Positions 1 to 5,335 of a stretch of DNA of 8,250 nucleotides are shown here, piece by piece; positions within the stretch are counted from its first letter, which is position 1, and each line of letters begins with the position of its first letter. The stretch is from NCBI GenBank assembly GCA_030641695.1, contig DAOWGY010000305.1:1-8250 (forward strand). Reading direction: 5' to 3'. The DNA is from Gammaproteobacteria bacterium (GTDB lineage: Bacteria > Pseudomonadota > Gammaproteobacteria > Steroidobacterales > Woeseiaceae). Below the pieces are notes generated by a model. That model did not search any database, was not told the DNA's origin, and saw nothing but the letters and a program-made list of their open reading frames with translations. Both the position numbers and the translations under genes were made by a program.

Positions 1-364
1 ATTCCCATGATGGCAGTCCGGCAACGGGTTTGCCGGCAACCGCCGTTGCGAAAGCGGCGGCGTCAGCCCCCGATATGCCAATTTTTCCCTCTAATATCCA
101 TGACTGCCTGTCCACGGCGCCGGAAAGCAAGATCTCGCCGGCATCATCGACGAGCGCAATCCGCGCATTGACCGGCACGGGTTTTCCATTTTCGCCATGA
201 CCCACAAAGAGGCTGATCGCAAAAGGCAGATCCCTGTAGTTTGCGCTGGCTTCAAGCTTCAACGGACCGCCAAGGTCAGCCATGGCGATTTGAGTATTCA
301 GCCGTTCCAGCCGCCCTTTCAGTGCAAGAATTCGGCGGAATATCTCTACTGGGACAATATTCAT
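1..364 (-). CDS. AsmA-like protein fragment, both ends missing
   Basis: The minus strand is open from beyond base 424 to the left edge. From about base 321 leftwards the translation resembles the repeating beta-strand region of AsmA-family proteins, which are large envelope proteins involved in outer-membrane or lipid homeostasis. It has the family pattern of a GP(L/F)-rich strand, an 'YRDLPFAISL' strand, a 'GKPVPVNARIAL' strand and an 'ISGADAAAFATAVAGKPV' step. No stop is reached before the left edge. To the right, homology stops near base 321, where the frame runs antisense through a GDSL esterase remnant, so the native N-terminus is absent. The in-frame ATG at 364 (another lies at 382) would only start a truncated product. 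Codon use (ATA, TTA, GGA, GGG together) looks less GC-biased than the rest of the window. The family call rests on pattern recognition of about 100 residues and is moderate. Confidence 0.45.
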   Translation of the reverse strand, partial: MNIVPVEIFRRILALKGRLERLNTQIAMADLGGPLKLEASANYRDLPFAISLFVGHGENGKPVPVNARIALVDDAGEILLSGAVDRQSWILEGKIGISGADAAAFATAVAGKPVAGLPSWE

Positions 365-424
365 CCGACGGCGACAGTCCATCAGATTCTGGGCAATGCC
401 GTCATCGCCGAGTTGACCAACTAA
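317..424 (+). pseudogene. GDSL/SGNH esterase, C-terminal remnant
   Basis: The last 35 codons before the TAA at 422-424 encode the C-terminal block of a GDSL (SGNH-fold) lipase/esterase. The visible hallmark is YLYWDNIHPTATVHQILG, the family's block V, where D and H of 'DNIHPT' are the catalytic Asp and His. It is followed by the usual short helix ending in 'AVIAELTN'. The rest of the enzyme, including the GDS(L) serine block and the Gly and Asn blocks, is missing. The same frame is open upstream to 197, but residues before the 'FQCKNS' segment do not look like this family and lie antisense to an AsmA-like frame. This is therefore most likely a truncated leftover or a rearrangement joint. The terminator just downstream fits the 3' end of a formerly complete plus-strand gene. 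Confidence 0.7.
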
Positions 425-450
425 TAACACTCGTAAGGTACTAAATGACT

Positions 451-481
451 AAGGGCCCCGAATGGGGCCCTTATTTTGTTT
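451..481 (+). terminator. Rho-independent terminator
   Basis: A perfect 9-bp stem, AAGGGCCCC / GGGGCCCTT (451-459 and 464-472), with loop GAAT, is followed by the T-rich tail ATTTTGTTT. It lies 26 bases after the stop of the GDSL remnant. It also sits immediately beyond the 3' end of the oppositely oriented tRNA-Gly. The same hairpin could end that transcript too, although the minus-strand tail is less U-rich. Confidence 0.85.
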
Positions 482-555
482 GGAGCGGGTGATGAGGATT
501 GAACTCACGACCCTCACGTTGGCAACGTGATGCTCTACCGCTGAGCTACACCCGC
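481..555 (-). tRNA. tRNA-Gly(GCC)
   Basis: Read on the minus strand this is a complete 75-nt tRNA with an encoded CCA. The 7-bp acceptor stem GCGGGTG pairs with CACCCGC. The D-arm carries TAGCTCAGCGGTAGAGCA. The anticodon arm is CACGT-TGCCAAC-GTG with anticodon GCC in loop TTGCCAA. The T-arm has the canonical GTTCAATC loop, and T is the discriminator before CCA (481-483). It lies 72 bases downstream of pgsA on the same strand, matching the pgsA-glyW order of gammaproteobacteria. The tRNA-Cys and tRNA-Leu genes that often follow in E. coli are not present here; the GDSL remnant and its terminator follow instead. Confidence 0.97.
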
Positions 556-577
556 TATATCCTGCAAGAGGGCCGAG

Positions 578-605
578 ATTGTAGCCACAAATGCCCTTCT
601 GTCAA
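578..605 (-). promoter_or_regulatory. Sigma-70 promoter of tRNA-Gly
   Basis: On the minus strand a perfect -35 box TTGACA (600-605) and a near-perfect -10 box TACAAT (578-583) are separated by 16 bp. The bases right after the -10 box (CTCGGCCC) are GC-rich, as in discriminators of stable-RNA promoters under stringent control. The mature tRNA 5' end lies 22 bases beyond the -10 box, leaving a short leader for RNase P to remove. The tRNA can therefore be transcribed independently of uvrC-pgsA. Confidence 0.85.
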
Positions 606-627
606 GACGAATTCCGGCCTGTCGCCG

Positions 628-1200
628 CTATTCACCTTCCGCGACTTGCATCGACATGAAGGGCCACGCGGCCTTCAGGTAGAAGAACATCGACCAGATG
701 GTCATGATGGCCGCCGCCACCAGCAGCACGAAACCGACGGTGTAGATCGGGATGCCAAAAAAATCGTTGTGATAGACCATGAAGGCGATGCCGAACATCT
801 GCAGCGTCGTCTTGATCTTGCCGGCCATCGACACCTTGACGTTGGCACGCTCGCCAATCGTCGCCATCCACTCCCTGAGCGCCGAAACCGTAATCTCGCG
901 ACCGATGATGATCATCGCGATAATGTCCTCGAACCAGCCCGACTCGGCCTGCACCAGCATCACCAGCACAATCGCGACCATGAGCTTGTCGGCGACCGGA
1001 TCCAGAAACTCGCCGAAGCGTGAGGTCTGTCCGAAGCGCCGTGCCACCCAGCCGTCGATGAAATCGGTAACGGCGGCGATGCCGAACAGGATTGCCGCGA
1101 TCGGTCGTGCGTTCGGAATCGGGCTGTAAAAACAAACCACCACAGCCGGGATTGCGGCGATACGAAACAGGGTCAGCATTATGGCCAGGTTTATTTTCAC
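628..1200 (-). CDS. pgsA: CDP-diacylglycerol-glycerol-3-phosphate 3-phosphatidyltransferase
   Basis: PgsA is the inner-membrane enzyme that joins CDP-diacylglycerol and sn-glycerol 3-phosphate to give phosphatidylglycerophosphate and CMP. This is the committed step to phosphatidylglycerol and cardiolipin. The 190-residue product has the complete CDP-alcohol phosphotransferase signature DxxDGxxAR...GxxxDxxxD at residues 46-71 (D46, D49, G50, A53, R54, G63, D67, D71). It also has a 'REITVSALREWMA' motif typical of PgsA and several hydrophobic membrane stretches (about 6-26, 33-45, 73-85, 152-175). The GTG start at 1200 is chosen because the resulting N-terminus (MKINLAIMLTLFRI) aligns with E. 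coli PgsA (MQFNIPTLLTLFRV); an ATG at 1179 would cut into it. The ribosome site is weak. The gene starts 15 bases after the uvrC stop, so the two are probably one operon. Confidence 0.96.
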   Translation of the reverse strand: MKINLAIMLTLFRIAAIPAVVVCFYSPIPNARPIAAILFGIAAVTDFIDGWVARRFGQTSRFGEFLDPVADKLMVAIVLVMLVQAESGWFEDIIAMIIIGREITVSALREWMATIGERANVKVSMAGKIKTTLQMFGIAFMVYHNDFFGIPIYTVGFVLLVAAAIMTIWSMFFYLKAAWPFMSMQVAEGE

Positions 1201-1215
1201 GTCTGGAGGCGCTCT

Positions 1216-3051
1216 TTATGGTTGGCCGTCGATATGCAGGTCATTGTATATGGTTTCAGCCAAACTTCGACTGATGCCACGCACTTTGACCAGATCGTCG
1301 ATTCCGGCGGCGATCACGCCCTGCAGGCCACCGAACTGGCGCAGCAACTCGCGGCGCTTTTTCGGGCCGAGCCCGGGAATCTGCTCGAGGCGCGATGTAT
1401 TGCGTGTTTTCGCGCGCCGTTGCCGATGACCCATGATGGCGAAGCGATGCGCTTCATCCCTGATTTGCTGCACCAGCAACAGCGCCGAAGAGTCCGTCGG
1501 CAATTGCACAGGCGTCTTGCGTCCGGGCAGAAACAAGCGCTCGGCGCCGGGCTTGCGCGCCCTGCCCTTTGCGACCGCTACCACCTTCAGCCAGTCGAGC
1601 TCCAGTTCATCGAGCACAGTCATCGCCTCGGATAACTGCCCTTTGCCACCATCGACGAACAGCACATCCGGCATCGGCACCTCACCCTTTTTGACGCGTG
1701 CATAGCGACGCTTCAACGCTTCTGCCATCGCCGAGTAATCGTCACCTGCAGCGGCGGGTTTGAGATTAAAGCGCCTGTAATCGCTCTTCATCGGGCCTGC
1801 CGTGTTGAACACGACGCAGGATGCGACCGTCGCCTCACCTGACGTGTGGCTGACGTCGAAACACTCGAGGCGCTCGGGAGGCTCTTCGAGTTCCAGGGCT
1901 TCGGCAAGTGCCGCGAACTGACGCCGAATCGTGGCGTTGCTCGCGACCTTGAGACTGAGGCCTTGCTCCGCGTTCGTGCGCGCCATGTCCAGCCAGCGCT
2001 GACGGTCGCCGCGCACGCGGCTCTTTATGGACACCTTGCGACCGATACGCTCGCTGAGCTCGGCCTCGAGCAAGTCGCGATCCTCGATCTCGGTATCGAT
2101 GATGATTTCCGACGGCGCGTCCCGACCAAGGTAGTACTGCGCGACGAAACTGTTGAGGATCTTGTGCTTGTCGGCATCCCCTTGCGAGCGCGGAAAGTGA
2201 TCGCGACTGCCGATGACGGCGCCATTGCGAATAAACAGCACGGTTACACAATGAATGACGCCGTTCGACGCAAAACCGATGACGTCGAGATCCTTGCCGG
2301 CACTTCGCGAAACGAGCTGACGTGCCTCGATTTCCTTGAGCTTCGATATCTGGTCGCGAAACCGCGCCGCCTGCTCATAATCCTGGTCCGCGGACGTCGC
2401 GTCCATGCGCGCGACGAAAGTGTCGATGACACTCTGGTTCCTGCCTTCGAGAAACTGGATGGCGGCGCCGATGTCCTCGGCATAATTGCTTTCGCTGATC
2501 AGGCCCGTGCAGGGAGCGGTACAACGCCGGATCTGGTACTGCAGGCAAGGCCGCGAGCGATTCCGGAAAAACGTGTCACGGCAGTTGCGTATCAGAAACA
2601 GCTTCTGCAGTTCATTGAGTGTCTGTCGCACGGCGCTCGTGCTCGGGTAAGGGCCGAAGTAGCGCCCCTTGCCTTTACGCGGTCCGCGATGAAAGCGCAG
2701 TCGCGGAAACGGATGATCGGTCGATACGTAGATGTAGGGGTAGCTCTTGTCGTCGCGAAGAACGACGTTGAACTTCGGCTTGTGCTGTTTGATCAGGTTG
2801 TATTCGAGCAGCAGGGCCTCCGCCTCGGTATTCGTCACGGTCACTTCGACGCGGGCGACCAGTTCCATCATCGCCGCCGTCTTGACGGACGTCTGAGTAC
2901 GATGGAAGTAACTCGACACTCGTTTCCTGAGGTCGCGTGCCTTGCCGACATAAATAACCTTGTGCTTGTCGTTCAGCATTCGGTACACGCCGGGACGATG
3001 CGTCAGAGTGCGAAGAAATGATTTCGTGTCGAATGTGGAGGTGTCATTCAT
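1216..3051 (-). CDS. uvrC: UvrABC excinuclease subunit C
   Basis: UvrC makes both incisions around bulky DNA lesions in nucleotide excision repair, after damage is handed over by UvrA and UvrB. The GIY-YIG nuclease domain, which makes the 3' cut, is at residues about 16-95 (GVY at 21, IYVGKA at 33). A four-cysteine set C157/C169/C177/C181 has the same spacing (12, 8, 4) as the iron-sulfur cysteines reported for E. coli UvrC. The UVR motif that contacts UvrB is near 205-240. The RNase H-like 5' nuclease has D399 in 'ECFDVSHTSG' and D467 in 'VDGGKGQ'. Tandem helix-hairpin-helix motifs fill about 553-606. The ATG at 3051 gives 611 residues, against 610 in E. coli. The frame is open 31 codons further upstream, but those codons come from palindromic repeats, so that start is rejected. 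No strong ribosome site is visible. Confidence 0.97.
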   Translation of the reverse strand: MNDTSTFDTKSFLRTLTHRPGVYRMLNDKHKVIYVGKARDLRKRVSSYFHRTQTSVKTAAMMELVARVEVTVTNTEAEALLLEYNLIKQHKPKFNVVLRDDKSYPYIYVSTDHPFPRLRFHRGPRKGKGRYFGPYPSTSAVRQTLNELQKLFLIRNCRDTFFRNRSRPCLQYQIRRCTAPCTGLISESNYAEDIGAAIQFLEGRNQSVIDTFVARMDATSADQDYEQAARFRDQISKLKEIEARQLVSRSAGKDLDVIGFASNGVIHCVTVLFIRNGAVIGSRDHFPRSQGDADKHKILNSFVAQYYLGRDAPSEIIIDTEIEDRDLLEAELSERIGRKVSIKSRVRGDRQRWLDMARTNAEQGLSLKVASNATIRRQFAALAEALELEEPPERLECFDVSHTSGEATVASCVVFNTAGPMKSDYRRFNLKPAAAGDDYSAMAEALKRRYARVKKGEVPMPDVLFVDGGKGQLSEAMTVLDELELDWLKVVAVAKGRARKPGAERLFLPGRKTPVQLPTDSSALLLVQQIRDEAHRFAIMGHRQRRAKTRNTSRLEQIPGLGPKKRRELLRQFGGLQGVIAAGIDDLVKVRGISRSLAETIYNDLHIDGQP

Positions 3052-3081
3052 ACGATTGGGATCTGCCTCAAGATATTTGCT

Positions 3082-3145
3082 GTTGGAGCGGTTCTTGAAC
3101 CGCGCTTTCCTCGCGAATTCCTCGCGCTTCGAGAAGCGCTCCAAC
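3082..3145. repeat. Inverted pair of REP-like palindromes
   Basis: Two 24-bp palindromic units face each other between the uracil-DNA glycosylase stop and the uvrC start. Unit A (3082-3105, plus) reads GTTGGAGCG, then a small GGTTC-TT-GAACC hairpin, then GCGC. Unit B (3122-3145, minus) has the same GTTGGAGCG head, a GCTTC-TC-GAAGC stem and a GCGCGA tail. The 16-bp spacer contains two CTCGCG-like blocks around an EcoRI-type GAATTC. The pair resembles a BIME (paired REP elements). In the RNA from the upstream gene the two heads could pair into a long stem, which may protect or partly end the transcript before uvrC. Confidence 0.75.
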
Positions 3146-3147
3146 TG

Positions 3148-3783
3148 CTAGTTATCCAGCATCGACCTCGCCTGCGCAAATACCGATTCAAACATCTCCG
3201 TCGTAAGCCGCCGGGTGTTGGTGTTGTAACGGCTGCAGTGATAGGAATCGAGCATGCGGAAATTGCCGAGATCATGAACGGCGGCATGCGCGAATTTGAA
3301 ATCGGCCTGACGCAATCCCTGTGCCTTGACGATCGCGCGATGAGCAATGCCACCGAGCGCCAGAACGACCGACACGGGCGACAACGTCTCGAGTTCGTTC
3401 GCAAGAAATGAGTTACAGGTATTGATCTCTGCGCCGATCGGCTTGTTGTCAGGTGGCAGACACTTGACGGCATTGGTAATACGGCAGTCGGTCAACGTCA
3501 GGTCGTCGTCAGTCGCCGCCGACTCCGCATGCGAACTGAAACCGAACTTGTGCAGCGTCTGATACAAAAGTATGCCGGCATGATCGCCTGTGAACGGTCG
3601 CCCGGTACGGTTCGCACCATGCATGCCCGGTGCAAGCCCGACGATCAGGAACCGCGCAGCATCATCGCCGAATGGCGGCACCGGCCGGCAATAATAATCC
3701 GGGTATTTGTCGTTGACGTCGTCGAGAAACCCGGCGAGCCGGGGACACGCGCGGCAGTCCCGATCGAAGACAGGGCTCCTCAA
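3148..3783 (-). CDS. Family 5 (UdgB-type) uracil-DNA glycosylase
   Basis: The product fits family 5 uracil-DNA glycosylases, iron-sulfur enzymes that remove uracil, and in studied members some other deaminated bases, at the start of base excision repair. Visible features of the 211-residue protein are a CxxC pair (C10, C13) followed by 'RPVPPFGD', and motif GLAPGMHGANRTGRPFTGD at 49-67. C108 lies in 'NAVKC' and C123 in 'NTC'; with C10 and C13 they form the likely 4Fe-4S set. 'LALGGIA' is at 141-147, and the C-terminal motif is 'DSYHCSRYNTNTRRLT' at 179-194. Motif 1 lacks the Asp or Asn of family 1 enzymes, as expected for family 5, where a downstream Asp (probably D67) is thought to act. Members I recall read SYHPS in the last motif; here it is SYHCS. 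The start is uncertain: no in-frame ATG or GTG lies near the conserved region, and TTG at 3783, 11 bases after the DAHP synthase stop, is the best candidate, implying translational coupling. Confidence 0.88.
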   Translation of the reverse strand: MRSPVFDRDCRACPRLAGFLDDVNDKYPDYYCRPVPPFGDDAARFLIVGLAPGMHGANRTGRPFTGDHAGILLYQTLHKFGFSSHAESAATDDDLTLTDCRITNAVKCLPPDNKPIGAEINTCNSFLANELETLSPVSVVLALGGIAHRAIVKAQGLRQADFKFAHAAVHDLGNFRMLDSYHCSRYNTNTRRLTTEMFESVFAQARSMLDN

Positions 3784-3794
3784 TTGCTTGCTCG

Positions 3795-5144
3795 TTACTT
3801 GTGCAATCCGGAGATCCGCATCGCCACTTCCATGGCCTGCTCGTAATTGAGGCGCGGATCCACGGTGGACTTGTAGGCCCTGGCGAGATCGCCGTCGGTC
3901 AGGCCACGCGCACCGCCCGTACACTCTGTGACATTTTCGCCAGTCAGCTCCAGGTGCACACCGCCAAGATGGCTGCCCATCGACTGGTGCACCCGGAATG
4001 CCGTTTCGAGCTCTGCAATGATTTTGTCGAAGCGCCGGGTCTTGACACCATCTGAGGTGCTCTCGGTGTTGCCGTGCATCGGGTCGCACACCCAGAGAAC
4101 AGGCGAGCCGGTCTCACGAACCGCCGTAATGAGGTCCGGCAGATGATCGTCGATTTCCTTCGCACCGAATCGATGAATGAGCGTCAGGCGCCCGGGCTTG
4201 TTGGCAGGATTCAGGATTGCGACCAGGTCCTGGATCCACTCCCGCGTCATGCCCGGACCAACCTTGACGCCGATCGGGTTCGAGATGCCGCGAAAATACT
4301 CGACGTGCGCGCCATCGACAGCGGCTGTACGCATGCCGATCCACGGGAAGTGCGTCGCCAGGTTGTACCAGCGTTCACGGCGATCGAGGTAGCGTGTCTG
4401 CGCCTGTTCGTACATCAGGTGCAGGCCCTCATGCGCCGCAAAGATGTCGGCGCGGCGCGTCTTGTGCACGGGCTGGCCCGAGACCGTCTCCAGGAAGTCC
4501 AGTGAATCCGAAATGGACGCGACGATCGCGTGATATTCGTCGGCCATCGGCGAGTGGCCGACCCAGTTGAGGTCCCAGTACTCCGGATGGTGCAGATCCG
4601 CGAAACCGCCGTCGATCAGCGAGCGAACGAAGTTCAGGGTCAGCGCGGCACGCTCGTAGCCTCGCAGAATAAGGTTTGGGTCAGGTATGCGGTCGTCGGC
4701 GGTAAACGGTCTGCGATTGACGAGATCCCCGCGAAAGCTGGGCAAGGACTTCCCATCACGAGTTTCGGTGTCTGCCGATCGGGGTTTGGCGTATTGCCCC
4801 GCCATTCTGCCCACGCGCACGACCGGCTTCTTGAGGCCGAACAGGATGACGAGGCTCATTTGCAGCAGGATTTTCAGCTTCGCGACAATATTCTCCGAAG
4901 TGCATTCGTCGAAGGTCTCGGCACAATCGCCGCCCTGCAGGATAAACACCTCTCCGCGCTGCGCCCGAGCGATCTCCTCGCCCAGGGCATCCACCTCCCA
5001 TGAGGTCACGATCGGCGGCAGCCGGCTGAGGTCTGCGACAACGCGACCCAGGGCCGCCTGGTCGGGATAGCTGGGCTGTTGCGCCGCTGGCAGTGCCTGC
5101 CAGCTTGCGGGGTGCCAGTCGCTCTTGGAGGGTGATCTCGTCAT
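3795..5144 (-). CDS. Class II 3-deoxy-7-phosphoheptulonate (DAHP) synthase
   Basis: This enzyme condenses phosphoenolpyruvate with erythrose 4-phosphate to DAHP, the first step of the shikimate pathway to aromatic amino acids. The sequence is a class II (plant, mycobacterial and PhzC-like) enzyme, not the AroF/G/H class I type. Diagnostic stretches are 'FILQGGDCAETF' at 67-78, 'GRMAGQYAKPRS' at 112-123, 'GAHVEYFRGISNPIGVKVGP' at 278-297 and 'WVCDPMHGNT' at 351-360. Expected metal ligands are present: C74, H357, E399 and D429, judged against the M. tuberculosis enzyme. The ATG at 5144 gives 449 residues, the usual length for bacterial class II enzymes. The frame is open upstream to 5507, but that part crosses a palindromic repeat and the divergent gene. 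The gene heads a minus-strand run with the glycosylase and perhaps uvrC-pgsA. Which aromatic product regulates it cannot be told from the sequence. Confidence 0.96.
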   Translation of the reverse strand: MTRSPSKSDWHPASWQALPAAQQPSYPDQAALGRVVADLSRLPPIVTSWEVDALGEEIARAQRGEVFILQGGDCAETFDECTSENIVAKLKILLQMSLVILFGLKKPVVRVGRMAGQYAKPRSADTETRDGKSLPSFRGDLVNRRPFTADDRIPDPNLILRGYERAALTLNFVRSLIDGGFADLHHPEYWDLNWVGHSPMADEYHAIVASISDSLDFLETVSGQPVHKTRRADIFAAHEGLHLMYEQAQTRYLDRRERWYNLATHFPWIGMRTAAVDGAHVEYFRGISNPIGVKVGPGMTREWIQDLVAILNPANKPGRLTLIHRFGAKEIDDHLPDLITAVRETGSPVLWVCDPMHGNTESTSDGVKTRRFDKIIAELETAFRVHQSMGSHLGGVHLELTGENVTECTGGARGLTDGDLARAYKSTVDPRLNYEQAMEVAMRISGLHK

Positions 5145-5172
5145 AAATCCCGGTTTCGTTAGGTGGTTGCTT

Positions 5173-5200
5173 GTGGGAGCGCTTCGAGAAGCGCTCCCAC
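5173..5200. repeat. Perfect REP-like palindrome
   Basis: A 28-bp element with perfect 13-bp arms (GTGGGAGCGCTTC / GAAGCGCTCCCAC) separated by GA. Each arm carries the same GGAGCGCTTC core as the units at 3082-3145, so it looks like two heads of the same repeat family fused back to back. It lies 28 bases upstream of the DAHP synthase start. It would form a very stable hairpin in the 5' leader of that mRNA if the candidate promoter at 5215-5243 is used. Confidence 0.8.
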
Positions 5201-5214
5201 AGCCTATTTGGCGG

Positions 5215-5243
5215 ACTATGCCATGCTGCACTGCGGTACTCAA
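5215..5243 (-). promoter_or_regulatory. Candidate promoter of the DAHP synthase gene
   Basis: On the minus strand TTGAGT (5238-5243) and CATAGT (5215-5220) are separated by 17 bp, an acceptable sigma-70 arrangement. It lies about 70 bases upstream of the start codon, and the leader would contain the palindrome at 5173-5200. Each box departs from consensus, so this is a candidate only. I saw no convincing plus-strand promoter for the divergent saccharopine dehydrogenase gene in the same gap. Confidence 0.4.
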
Positions 5244-5297
5244 AAGTTTCATCTGGAAAGGTCTGAGCGACATTGGCACAATGCGCGCCACTCTTCT

Positions 5298-5314
5298 CCG
5301 CCCGCTGCGGGCGG
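5298..5314 (+). promoter_or_regulatory. GC-rich hairpin in leader of saccharopine dehydrogenase gene
   Basis: CCGCCCGC and GCGGGCGG are self-complementary around a single T (a realistic 6-bp stem with a 5-nt loop). The hairpin is followed by TCTTGATCGTC, then an AGGAG ribosome site (5326-5330) 5 bases before the ATG at 5336. The tail is too poor in T for a clear terminator. It could be a leader structure affecting translation or mRNA stability; no function is shown. Confidence 0.35.
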
Positions 5315-5335
5315 TCTTGATCGTCAGGAGCCCCC

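Noticed and set aside
197..316. Plus-strand frame upstream of the GDSL block as part of the esterase
   Set aside because: The residues do not resemble a GDSL enzyme, and the opposite strand carries the better AsmA-like coding signal here.
499..1023. 174-codon plus-strand open frame
   Set aside because: It covers the tRNA-Gly complement, its promoter and antisense pgsA; low-complexity His/Arg-rich translation with no family pattern.
1201..1217. Possible fragment of the REP-like family between uvrC and pgsA
   Set aside because: Only about 9 bases (GAGCGCCTC) match and no stem-loop is preserved; it may be chance.
1846..3021. 391-codon open frame on the plus strand
   Set aside because: It is fully antisense to uvrC, which has all family domains. 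The translation has no recognisable motif; it is a by-product of GC-rich codon bias.
3052..3144. 31-codon N-terminal extension of UvrC
   Set aside because: The extension is translated from the inverted palindromes at 3082-3145. Starting at 3051 gives 611 residues, close to the E. coli length, and a normal N-terminus.
3784..4089. Long upstream extension of the uracil-DNA glycosylase frame
   Set aside because: It lies within the conserved 3' half of the DAHP synthase gene in another frame and has no glycosylase-like residues.
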